NCBI RefSeq assembly: GCF_021018895.1
Contig: NC_079378.1
Span: 14,273,660-14,337,659 of the forward strand
Source: Seriola aureovittata
Lineage: Eukaryota; Chordata; Actinopteri; Carangiformes; Carangidae
Direction of reading: 5' to 3'
DNA: 64,000 nucleotides
Of this stretch, positions 23,101-32,602 are shown one piece after another. The stretch's first letter is position 1, and the number at the start of each line of letters is the position of its first letter. The position numbers and the translations under genes are program-made. Below the pieces are notes generated by a model. That model had not been told where the DNA came from, made no database searches, and worked only from the letters and a program-made list of their open reading frames with translations.

Positions 23101-26100
23101 CGGACTCGAGGGTGAACTGATTAGAACTCTGTGGTCAACTCACAAATAACTCACAAATCTTTACGCTAAATTTGACACAATTTAACACAAACGTCTAATG
23201 TTCCGCAAACTGACTTCTGGCCATTATTCAACGCTGTAACTCAGGAAGGTCGGGGATTGGAACTCTATTTCCTACAATTAGACTATTTGGCAGAGGCATA
23301 CAATGCAGTCATTCTAATCATTTTTTATTTTTAGTTTGGTCATGTTAGTCATCAAGAGATAATACTGTAAAAAAAAAAAAAAAAAAAAAAAGAAGTTAAG
23401 TATAACAGTGGATGTGGATGCAGGAAACACCTGGCCTCTGCTACATGTGTGATGTAAATTGCTACGGTTTCTCTTAAGACTATAACCAAGTCTCCTACAG
23501 ACATGTACGGTAAAATATTCCGATTTGAATATAATTATTTGTGTCTGATATGTTTTTCCCACAAAAATGAAGTAGTTAACATTCTTTTAAAATTACGTCT
23601 ACTTCTCCCTCAGTGAAAAATCCAGCAAATATCTTTCATTTTAAACTCTTCACATACAAGTGAAGCAAAACACATTTTTGAGTGAAGTGGTCTGATAGCA
23701 CAAATCACACTCTAAATGCATAGAATAAGCGATGAGGAGCTAACCCAACATGTTGACATTTGTAACACACTGAAAACCACAAGATTTTTTTTTCTAGCTA
23801 CCAGTAGCAATGCAGTTGAAAGCGAATGAGGTTTGCAAGAAAAAGGTGCAAACCAGAAGTGTTTTTTGTTTTTTTTTTTTGTTTTTTTTTTTGTCGTTAA
23901 ATTTAAAATGGGAGTTGGTGACAGTTCACATTTGGCAGAAACTTTTGTCAAAAGCGACTTACAGTCAGTGCATTCAAACTCAACGCGAGCAAGAGTTAGA
24001 TGTCATCATTAATCGGAAGTGCAACCGTCCCAAATAAACCACTAAAGCACATTCAAACAAGTACGGGCCCAAATCCTTAACCCTCTCTTCATACTCCTGA
24101 CAGGTGTGTATGAGGTGAGCTGCAGGGTAACAGACCACTACTCAGCTGGCATGAGGCAGCAGTACAGAGTGGACCACTGCCCACAACGCAAAGTGAAGCA
24201 CACGCGCACACAGCCCACCAAGATTGTGCAGTATTTTATCAGCGCTGAAGAAATAGAGTGGAACTACTCACCTGACAGAAAGTGGGAGCTGGAGAACTTC
24301 CACACCACATTAGAGGACAGGTGTGTGAGTAAGATAATTGTAGGATGATGTATATCGGTGTTGGAGCCGGAGCATGTGATTAGTGGCATAACTTATTACT
24401 GTTTGTTAATGGAAGCAAATTGGTACATGTCTCCTAGTCCGGGCAATATGTTTGTGGAGAGTGGGAAGAACCGAATTGGCTCACGCTATAAGAAGGCGGT
24501 GTACAGAGAATACACTGATGAGACCTTCAGAGTTCAGAAGGAACGGCAGCCCAACCAAGAACACCTGGGAATTATGGGTAAGTTTAGCTGCTCTTTATGT
24601 AATTTTTTTGTTTTGTTTTGTTTTTTTTAACCAAGAAAACACTGAAGATAACATGAGTTTTCTTGTCACCCTGCAGGTCCAATAATCAAAGCAGAGGTAG
24701 GGGAGCAGATCGTGATCACCTTCAAGAACAAAGCCAGCCGACCATACTCCATTAGTGCACATGGAGTCAGGGCCAGTGGCTCGCACGTTCATGTCAAACC
24801 CGGTGAGAATCAAATACAAAGAAATAAATGAAATACATGCTGTTGCTGGTGTTTTTCTCCCAGAGGGACTGATTTGCGTTTTTTTTCTATGTTCTCTTGC
24901 CTTCAGGTCACATACTCGAGCTGACGTGGGATGTTCCTGTAAGCTCTGGTCCAGGGGTCTCAGATCCTAACTGCATCTCTTACGCCTATTTCTCCAATGT
25001 TAATTTCATAAAGGTACGTAATCTCTGTATACAGTAAAGGTCACATGGACGCACATAATTCACAGTGTTGCTGTTAAAACAATGTGTTTTTAATTCACTT
25101 GCATGTTTAGGTAGTTGAGGTATTAGGTGTTTGTGACAGAGTGGGTCCATTTGTTTATATTCAGGATCTGTACAGTGGTCTTTTAGGGCCTCTGGTGATA
25201 TGCAGGCCCGGGACACTGCAGCGCGGTGAGGGGCCCGACAGACAGAGGGACGACGTGGAGAAGGAGTTCGCTCTGCTCTTCATGGTGCATGATGAAAACC
25301 AGTCCTGGTACTTGGACGAAAACATCAGAAAGTACCTTGGCGTCAATCCCGATGCTTTCACTCCCGACGCAGACTTTGAAGAGAGTAACATGATGCACGG
25401 TGAGAGATAAGAAGAGAGGGAGGGGGTGGGAGCGAACAGTGAAGCTATCTAATCTATGAAAGAATTTAAGTCAAGATTTATTGATCCTTATGAGAAAAAC
25501 TGGGGTCATCCCATCAGGAAACGTGTTAGGATGGGAGAGAACATGTAAAAGGAAGATACAATAAAAACTACTCATACTTTTACTTTTTAACTTTATTTTC
25601 CAAGAGGGGAAATTTATCTTTCAGACAGATAAAATATAGAGCACACACAGATCCCAGCTTAAGATAAAACATAAAACAAATACATATAATATGTAAACAT
25701 ACTGAGCATTTCATTAGGAACACCTGTAGACCTGCTTATTCATTCAATTATTCAGTCAGCCAATCATGTGGCAGTTATACAGAGCGTCAGTTAATGTTCA
25801 CAACATTTGACCGTGCTGCTATTGTCGCTGCCAGAGAGCTGGGCAGTTGGAGACCAGGCTGATAAATGTGGTTTTTCTGCTGAGGCACGCAGATGCAGAT
25901 GGTGGGGGTCAGACTTTGTTGTCAACAGCATGAATACATGGACCCAACCTGCCTTGTGTCAACAGTCCAGGCTGGCGGTGGTGGTTTAATGGTGTACAAA
26001 ATGTTTTCTTGGTTCACTTTGGCTGCCTAAACAACCAGCCGATCGTGGTTTGAATGCCACGGCCCATCTGAGTATCGTTGTTGACCATGTGCATCCCCTT

Positions 26101-26779
26101 TATGGCCACAATTTACCATCTTCTTATGGCTTCTGCCAGCAAAATAATGCACCGTGTCACAGAGCAGAAGTGCCAGCCTAACATTAAACCTAACATCTAA
26201 ATATGCAAACCAGGGCAGAACATACTACTCCTCCTCAGCACACTAAAAATACTTAAATCCTAAAAAACAAAAAAGGTAAAAACTTAAATCCAATATTTGA
26301 TCCAATATTAGTCATCCAGTATGCAATTTGCTTTTGATAAGTCTTTCACAGATCTTACACAAGTTTTTTTTTTAATTTGGCATAAGAGGAAGTCTAAATA
26401 ATGGTTTTCCTTTTAAGCTTGTGTCATATTCCATGTGTGATGTTGTGAGTGTGCGCTAATCTCTAAATGTGAATGTGTCTGTTGAAGGGATCAATGGTAA
26501 GGTGTACGGTAACCTCCATGGACTGGTGATGACGCGGGGCCAGAAAGTTGACTGGTATCTACTGGGGATGGGCAATGAAGTGGACATGCACACCGTTCAC
26601 TTCCACGCTGAGACGTTCACCTACAAGGTGACCTCCACAAACACAAATGAAGATCATTATTAGTTTTTGAAATGAAACCGTACGATGCAAATGTCCTTGG
26701 CATGAAAACCACTGGGTGTTCATTCAACACTCAATGTTTAGTTCCTCTTCTTAGTTCCCCATCTGTTGTGCTGTATGTG

Positions 26780-26826
<47 letters not shown>

Positions 26827-28289
26827 TGTGTGTGTGTGTCAGACGGACCGTGTGCACCGTGCAGATGTCTTTGACCTCTTCCCGGGGACTTTCCAGACTG
26901 TGGAAATGGTTGCTGGGAACCCAGGTACTTGGTTACTCCACTGTCACGTGACTGACCACATCCACGCCGGCATGGAGACCACTTTCACCATCAAAGGTGC
27001 GTATTTACATATTTAGCATGCACATGGGTTTGAACTGCTGTTGAAGAGGATTTGTCTAATATCTCACTTTTTGTCTTTTTCATTTCCAGAAAACTCTTCA
27101 CATGGTAAGCACCTAAACATTACATAATATTAAATCTACATTTATTATTGATTCAATTCAGAATACGTTTGATCTAACTAAGTAATCTTCTTTTGTTATT
27201 TAAATAATATGTATTTATTTACATTTTATTTTAACGATGTTGGTTTCTTAGAGAAATAAATAGAAACCAATGGAAGTCTGGAACTGTGCACACAATACAC
27301 CCTAAATTAAAGTTCTCATACAATACACAGCTGTGTGGTTTGTAAAATGGTTAGCTGTGATGTGAAACATGAGGGCTTTGAAGTAAACAGGGTAAAACAT
27401 GCATAACCACTAAAATGTCCCTTTAAGACCCTTAATAGTATACCATTTTATCTGGTCACAACCAAAGCATACCATTCATTTTTTTTGTCTAGTTCAACAG
27501 TCAAAAGTAGGACAGCAAGTCATGGACTTTCTCTGTCTGTGCTGTTACGTAATGGAAGTGGAATGTTTTTGTTAAATGTTATCTGTCTTAGTTAGTATTG
27601 AACAGAAAAATATTTGGGCCAGGCCTGAAAGAGGTAGTGCAGAAGATAAACTCTTGATGACATGAACTTTGAATGGGATGATAAAATATTAATGTAATGT
27701 TTTATAGAGATATACTGTGATAGTTCTGTTACATGACAGACTACTGAGTCCTGTCTTGAAAATATGTGCTATCCTGTATGATGTAAGGGAGCTGATCAGA
27801 TCAATAAATGTTTTTGATAAGGTGCAGAAAATAAAACACTGCACTAGTATAATCAATTTGAAGTCTGTAAATAACAGTTAGATAGGTACATGCACTTGTA
27901 GCATTACCATCAATGTGAGATCAGTTGATCATTTAGTGTCTGATTGGCTAATCTAGGACTGATAGATCAAATGCCACAGAGATGGTTTTATAGGAGGCCA
28001 GATCAAACGCAAATCTGAATTTCAAACTTGGTGTTTTTTTTACCTTTAATCTGAGACGCTGATCACAGTAACAGCACAAATTACCATATCAGTGTTTGTT
28101 TAGATAGGTTCACTGTTCACTCAGTGATTGATTTGCATATTGATTACAGTTTCAGTATAAAGCACTGCAAATGGGCAATCAGTAGTCTCCAGCTTGGAAA
28201 ACAGGTTTTTCACTATTCACTTTTCCATGGGCAATTTATTGTATCGGTACTACCTGTTTTAAAGCCTTAAAGTAGAACAAATGTATATG

Positions 28290-28353
<64 letters not shown>

Positions 28354-28459
28354 TGCCTCTTATCTTGTTGTGTTTCCTGCCGCAGCACCAGGAAGTTCCA
28401 TAAAGACGCTGCTGCTCTCACTGGCACTTTGTCTTTTGGCTGTATGTGGACTACACTGA
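14174..28459 (+). CDS. hephl1: Hephaestin-like multicopper ferroxidase with a GPI-type C-terminus, complete
   Basis: Twenty exons: 14174-14349, 15897-16141, 17650-17862, 18419-18631, 18889-19143, 19697-19871, 20569-20708, 20858-20989, 21557-21762, 22149-22293, 22438-22650, 24104-24320, 24438-24577, 24677-24802, 24907-25013, 25165-25399, 26488-26627, 26843-26996, 27090-27104 and 28386-28459. Every phase closes, giving 1106 aa. A signal peptide (about 1-23) precedes six cupredoxin domains. Trinuclear copper ligands: H129/H131, H189/H191, H1014/H1017/H1019, H1059/H1061. Type 1 sites: H317, C360, H365, M370 in domain 2; H668, C711, H716, M721 in domain 4; C1060, H1065, M1070 in domain 6. The family oxidises Fe(II) to Fe(III) for iron export. 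The tail is odd: after an NSS sequon comes APGSSIK, then a hydrophobic run ending in the last residue, H1106, with no cytoplasmic tail. Human HEPHL1 has a membrane segment plus tail. The hephl1 name rests on remembered similarity and synteny; hephaestin or ceruloplasmin paralogues are the alternatives. Confidence 0.92.
17939..18272. mobile_element. piggyBac-type MITE with TTAA ends in a hephl1 intron
   Basis: This 334-bp block begins TTAAAGGTCCCA and ends TGTGACCTTTAA, so the ends are inverted repeats (TTAAAGGTCCCA against TTAAAGGTCACA) and TTAA stands at both borders. TTAA is the target duplication of piggyBac elements. There is no transposase. From memory, elements of this type, with the phrase GTGAAAGTATC inside, are very abundant in fish genomes. 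Confidence 0.75.
22880..23270. repeat. Decayed dispersed fish repeat with about 120-bp internal units
   Basis: Two diverged tandem units are visible from about 22910 and 23040. Each carries GATATCTCAG- or GAGATCAGGAACG-like starts, then GGAATT, TGGCACAA, CACT and GAACTGATTAGA or GAGCTGATTAGA, and a TGGTCAA motif. The phrases are those of a well-known dispersed fish repeat. It lies in the intron between hephl1 exons 11 and 12. Confidence 0.55.
23370..23391. repeat. Poly(A) run in a hephl1 intron
   Basis: An uninterrupted run of about 22 A bases followed by GAAG. It could be the tail of a retroposed sequence, but no body can be recognised to its left apart from the decayed repeat described before it. 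Confidence 0.6.
25468..25690. repeat. Fragments like the 3' end of a fish non-LTR retrotransposon
   Basis: Contains AAGATTTATTGATCCTTATG and, about 120 bases on, TTTATTTTCCAAGAGGGGAA. These phrases recall LINE 3' ends that fish genomes carry in many copies (TTTATTGATCCC...GGGGAAATT). No reverse transcriptase is present. The family is not assigned. Confidence 0.35.
25710..26173 (+). pseudogene. Relic of a Tc1-like DNA transposon
   Basis: The left part (CATTTCATTAGGAACACCTG, then CCAATCATGTGGCAG) matches the terminal region of a widespread fish Tc1-like element. The right part is a decayed piece of its transposase reading frame: fragments equivalent to [25 protein letters not shown] and ADHVHP are readable, and the ending AATAATGCACCGTGTCACAG corresponds to the DNAPCH segment of the DDE domain. 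Stops and frame changes break it, and a large internal part is missing between about 25810 and 25870. It cannot encode an active transposase. It sits in hephl1 intron 16. Confidence 0.75.
26780..26840 (+). repeat. (TG)n array at the 3' splice site of hephl1 exon 18
   Basis: About 30 TG units with one CGCG interruption reach to within two bases of the CAG acceptor at 26840-26842. The region where a pyrimidine tract is expected is therefore an alternating TG array. Exon 18 encodes the HCH copper ligands of domain 6. Confidence 0.9.
27837..28207 (+). repeat. Local direct duplication, copy A (hephl1 intron 19)
   Basis: This block of about 371 bp aligns along its length with 29090-29475. Shared landmarks in order are CACTGCACTAG, CACTTGTAGCAT, TCTGATTGGCTAAT, ACTGATAGATCAAATGCC, GATGGTTTTATAGGAGG, TTTAATCTGAGACGCTGATC, ACAGTAACAGC, CATATCAGTGTTTG, ATTGATTACAGTTTCAGTAT and TGGAAAACAGG. 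It is not a transposon I recognise and no inverted ends are visible. ATTGG and TATAA motifs occur within it. Confidence 0.85.
28296..28352. repeat. (TA)n microsatellite just before the last hephl1 exon
   Basis: An almost pure TA array about 57 bp long, ending roughly 30 bp upstream of the acceptor of exon 20. It may lie across the branch-point region. Confidence 0.9.
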
Positions 28460-28771
28460 TGAGAAGACACTGGATATATGTGTGTAACCACAATAATGCA
28501 CTTAAAAACTCCAGGGACAAAAATCACTATTTTTTGTGCATTTGTGTTTGCTTGAAGTTATGTATATAACTATTAAGCAATGATCAGACCAGACAAAATG
28601 TACCAGCAACTGTACAATCATGTAAAAAGATTTTATATTTGTGGATCGTTTCTATGTTGTTCTGTTTTTTGTTTTTTTGTTTGGCATGTTGCACTGTGTT
28701 TGATGTTGTTAGTTTTGTGGATCTTGCAAAGCACTGCTGAAACAAATATTTGATTCCAGTTATGAATGTAC

Positions 28772-28777
28772 ATTAAA
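28772..28777 (+). terminator. Probable hephl1 polyadenylation signal ATTAAA
   Basis: ATTAAA about 313 bases after the stop codon, followed within 20-30 bases by a GT-rich stretch (TTGTGATACTTGTGTATC). This would give a short 3' UTR that ends before the dispersed repeat and copy B. Confidence 0.55.
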
Positions 28778-28849
28778 AACATTGTGATACTTGTGTATCA
28801 GTGGTTCCTTTCACTGTGATGCGAGCATCATCTAACACCACAAGGTGGC

Positions 28850-29089
28850 GTTAATTCAATTTCAGTGCAGCAAGATGCAAAGAAAGCAGGGCAATAACTA
28901 GAAGGGCACTCAGAGAGCACAAACACCAGACTTCGCAGAGAAAAAATAATTCAAATCCACAGTAAATGATCTGGATCTGCCCCAAAATTTAGTGGGTTCT
29001 TCCCTGGGTTCTTGTGCATCATCCCTCCACCAAGTTCAGTGAAAGTCGGTTCAGTACTTTTTGCGTTATCCTGCTGAGAAATGAACAGA
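28850..29089. repeat. Dispersed fish repeat ending at copy B
   Basis: Contains GGGCACTCAGAGAGC, then GATCTGGATCTGCCCCAAAA, CCACCAAGTTCAGTGAAAG, TCGGTTCAGTACTTTTTGCG and TTATCCTGCTGAGAAATGAA. From memory these phrases belong to a very abundant fish repeat. The right edge coincides with the start of duplicated copy B. Confidence 0.55.
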
Positions 29090-29475
29090 CACTGCACTAG
29101 AATAATCGTATTTGAAATGTTTGTTTTTATAATGAGTCTATCAATAATTGTTCCATTCCAAATCCACTTGTAGCATCGCCAACAATGTGACGTCAGTTTA
29201 TCATTTAAAGTCTGATTGGCTAATAGTACTGATAGATCAAATGCCCCATCAACATGGATGGTTTTATAGGAGGCAAGATCAAAAGCTGAATTTCAAATTT
29301 GGTTTTTACCTTTAATCTGAGACGCTGATCACAGTAACAGCATAAATGACCATATCAGTGTTTGGTTAGATAGGTTGACTGTTCACTCAGTGGTTAATTT
29401 GAATATTGATTACAGTTTCAGTATAATACACTGGATATGGATAATCAGTAGTCTTCAGCATGGAAAACAGGGTTT
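29090..29475 (+). repeat. Local direct duplication, copy B (downstream of hephl1)
   Basis: Second copy of the block at 27837-28207, in the same orientation, about 1.25 kb further on. It has small insertions (for example around 29110-29150) and scattered substitutions. The two copies lie on either side of the terminal exon of hephl1. Confidence 0.85.
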
Positions 29476-29539
29476 CAGTTTGCAGACAATAGAAGCTCAA
29501 TTTAAATTTATTACTAATGGGAAGAACCTTTTTGTGATG

Positions 29540-29675
29540 AGGCACCATTCATAAAGGGTTTATAAGATATAATTAATAGTTGTATTAATGGTTAATCATC
29601 ACGTGACAATCATTTACCAATGCTTTAGTCAGATAAATTATGAGCCATTAAAAGGGACGACTTCGGTTGCCAGGT
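29540..29675. repeat. Probable fragment of a dispersed fish repeat
   Basis: Phrases AGGCACCATTCATAAAGGGT, ATTAATGGTTAAT and TATGAGCCATTAAAAGGGAC are familiar from multi-copy fish sequences. No termini or coding sequence can be seen. Confidence 0.3.
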
Positions 29676-31260
29676 TTTTGAAAATCCTCCTCAAGTGTAA
29701 CAATTTACTATCTTTTACACAGAGTTAGTCTGTGTGCAAAAATGAACAGTAGTTTAAATGCAGAGAGAACAATACAGTAAAGGTTCAATGTTTTTGGTGA
29801 GACATTTAAGATAAGACTGGACGAGAGTGGAAGCAGCCCCTTATTTGAATCCTGACCACCAGGCAGCTGCTTGCACTCAGAGCCAAACCCTTGTTTTTCT
29901 ACCACATCTCTACATTTATTGGAATAATACAGTGTGTGGGTGGTGAAGATACACTTAACGGCCAAACACACGTCACAACTTCTGGATTTGCTGGACATTT
30001 TGCCCGCTTTCACGGCTGCAGTAGAGACAGCAAAGACGCGTAACTAACCTGCCAGCTGTTATAATCCACGTAGGAGGTTTTATCTGCAGAAATTAATGGT
30101 AAAAACTTTATCTTTATCTTTAACTTTAACATCTAACAAGCTTATAAAGTATAAGTCATGTGTGAATTCAGTCATCTGTTCACTCATTCACTACTCCCTA
30201 TATAATACAGTCAGAAGTGAACAGTAAATTCTGGATTTTGGAAATTTATCCTCAATTTGCATCACCACAGAGAGGTACAGCAACGGATCCAAACAATGGA
30301 TAAGCTACTACTGTATTATTCCATAGGAACATTTTTCCTATTTTTTTCCCTACATTTTTTGCAGCAGAATTTTCAACATGTTTTAGTAGGAAGTACACAA
30401 GGACAAACACCCAACCCCTGCAGAGTCTCTGCATCGACACACAGGCAGGAACAGCAGCAAGGGTTGGGGGTGGTCTGGTTATATAGATTATTATATAGCC
30501 TATTATATAGTCAAAATGCATACATATACACTGATGGTTCAGATGTTTTTAATGAAAAAAGGAAACCCCAATTAAAACTCAACTTAAACCAGATAGAAGG
30601 AGCCTACACCTGCTGAATGAATTTCCACTGAACTAAATGTGGCAGTCAGCAGGACTATTGATCATGCAGATTTGGTGCAAGTGAACGCATATTGAGAAAA
30701 AATGACTCATTAGTGACCATAAATCACCCGATTCAAGTATCGGGTTTAATGGACTCCGTGGAGGCTGAGATCAGCCAACTGCTGCCCTCAGTCTGCATGT
30801 AGCCACAACCTCAGCAGATCATACTCCGGTAAACATTAAACAAAAAGCACGGTAAACATCAGTAAACAGTTTACGCAATGACTGAAACAGAGGAGTCACC
30901 AGTCGCTCCCAGTCTGCCTCCTGCTCTCTATCAGTGCCTGTTATTGAACCAGACGTGCTGCTGATAGCCGCCACGCATCCTTATCTGCAAAAGTCCATTA
31001 TGTTTTCAACCAGACTTTGTTTGGCTTGATTAATCCTTTCCACTCACCCAGTTAAAATGCTTTAAAACTTCCCCATCCCCATTCCCAATGACTGATAAAA
31101 TCAAACTGTCATTCTTATTTACAAAGACTGTTTTGTTTATTTGCTCCTTGGTCCAGCTGTACTATTAAACTAAGTTTTATAGAAAAAAAAAATAATCTAC
31201 AGGACTTCAAACTGACTCTGCCTGCATCATTATTCAAATATCAAAGTGCTGGGCCTGTTT
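29676..31260. other. Intergenic spacer between hephl1 and slc43a2
   Basis: I see no gene. Open frames at 29708-30013 and 30252-30616 resemble nothing known and lack splice context. Upstream enhancers of slc43a2 may lie here but cannot be recognised by eye. Confidence 0.4.
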
Positions 31261-31375
31261 GTTGTTCAGTTCTGATTGGCTGGGGTGCAGACATCAGACA
31301 GTCCCATGGTCAATAGGGGGCGCCACGTGAAGGCAGCCTGAGTATATAAACCTGGCTTTTCACAGATAACTGGCC
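31261..31375 (+). promoter_or_regulatory. Probable slc43a2 core promoter
   Basis: Contains CTGATTGGCT (an inverted CCAAT box) near 31270, the E-box CACGTG at 31325-31330 inside GGGGGCGCCACGTGAAGG, and TATATAAA near 31342. The spacing fits a TATA promoter starting transcription near 31370-31380, just before the probable non-coding exon. Confidence 0.5.
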
Positions 31376-31441
31376 ATTTAAAGCTGACCGGAGTACATCT
31401 GGAAGTTTGAGGCTGGATGGTGCTGCATACAGCGTGGAGAG
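31376..31441 (+). other. Probable non-coding first exon of slc43a2
   Basis: The stretch after the TATA box ends in GGAGAG followed by GTAAAG, a usable 5' splice site at 31442. The matching acceptor would be the pyrimidine-rich CTTCACAG at 32405-32412, which begins the exon carrying the start codon. The start of this exon is inferred from TATA spacing. Confidence 0.45.
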
Positions 31442-31688
31442 GTAAAGGAGTTTGTAATTTGCCTGTGTAGCTTCCTGTAATTTGTTTTGCGTGGTAGGAG
31501 ATTGAATGAATAATGGGAATAGGTTTGTCTCTTTAATTAAGTGAAACAACACATGCACAGAAACAGGCTACCCTCAATTTTAATATGTTCACTTGCTTGT
31601 TTATTTTTCTATGAGATCTGCAGCTCACTCTGCAAACACTTTCGTCAAACTGGTTGAACAGATTGTGTGTGGGTGCATGTACAGCATT

Positions 31689-31695
31689 GTGTGTG

Positions 31696-31753
<58 letters not shown>

Positions 31754-31762
31754 TGTGTGTTT
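31689..31762. repeat. (TG)n microsatellite in the slc43a2 5' UTR intron
   Basis: TG repeats with single GC and TA interruptions. Open frames rich in CV across it are artefacts of the repeat. Confidence 0.9.
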
Positions 31763-32500
31763 GAGAGAATGGATTTGTTAATTGTTTGTCTGGCAGCTCC
31801 TTTATGTTTTGGATGCACCACAGTAATTGCAGAGGAAAGTTGCGGTTGGATGAGCTGGAGAGGACATTAAGGGGAGTTGTGGGGAGAGACAGGGGGCCAC
31901 GGGGTGAGGGAGCAGCGAGAGAGCCCCACTTTTCTCTCAGAGTCCAGTTTGGACCAGTTTGCCTTTTCCAGCAAAACAGCAGAAAGACACAGTGATGCCA
32001 CCATGGATTCTTCTTCAGTTATTAGTGCCTGTAATGAGATGTAGGATCTTTGTCACAGCAGCAGAGTGATGTCATGATCTTTGTACTAGCAGGAGGGTTA
32101 ATAATTCGCCACACATTGGTACTATTAGTTACTTTAGTTACTTAACACAAATGCCATTATCTCTCCTCTGTGTGTAATTAGAAGGGAGATTTTCAATCAA
32201 TCCGAAAACAGAGCATGTGTTTAATTAGTCACAGATGTCACAGATTTTTTTTCTTCACTTTTTTCATACAGTACAACTAGTTATCTTCAGTTAGGTTCAA
32301 AGTTAAGTGGTTTTATCTTGTGATGTAAACTGAACCCTTCTGTCCCACAGTAACTTCGGTGATAGGCTAACTATAAAACCTCCCCCTTCTTCTTGTGCCT
32401 TCCTCTTCACAGATAAGTGATCAGTGATCCCTCATCCTGAGTGTCAGTCAGGGAGGCTCTTCTCTGCGCTTCCAGCTTGCTCTTGTCTTCCCTCTCTGGT

Positions 32501-32502
<2 letters not shown>

Positions 32503-32541
<39 letters not shown>
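32503..32541 (+). repeat. (TC)n array in the slc43a2 5' UTR
   Basis: About 19 TC units, ending 61 bases upstream of the start codon in the same exon. A TGA at 32438-32440, in frame with the coding sequence, shows that this stretch is untranslated despite being open. Confidence 0.85.
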
Positions 32542-32544
<3 letters not shown>

Positions 32545-32602
32545 CATCTGTCGCCCTCTGGTTCTTCGCTCTTCCCTGCCTTTAATTTCTTTCCCTCAAA
32601 CC

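Noticed and set aside
28236..28520. 94-codon antisense frame with an isoleucine-tyrosine repeat over the last hephl1 exon
   Set aside because: It is produced by the (TA)n array and lies opposite a well-supported exon.
32441..32602. In-frame 54-codon N-terminal extension of slc43a2 across the TC repeat
   Set aside because: The frame opens with GTG, directly after an in-frame TGA at 32438. There is no ATG before 32603, which has a strong context and gives the family N-terminus.
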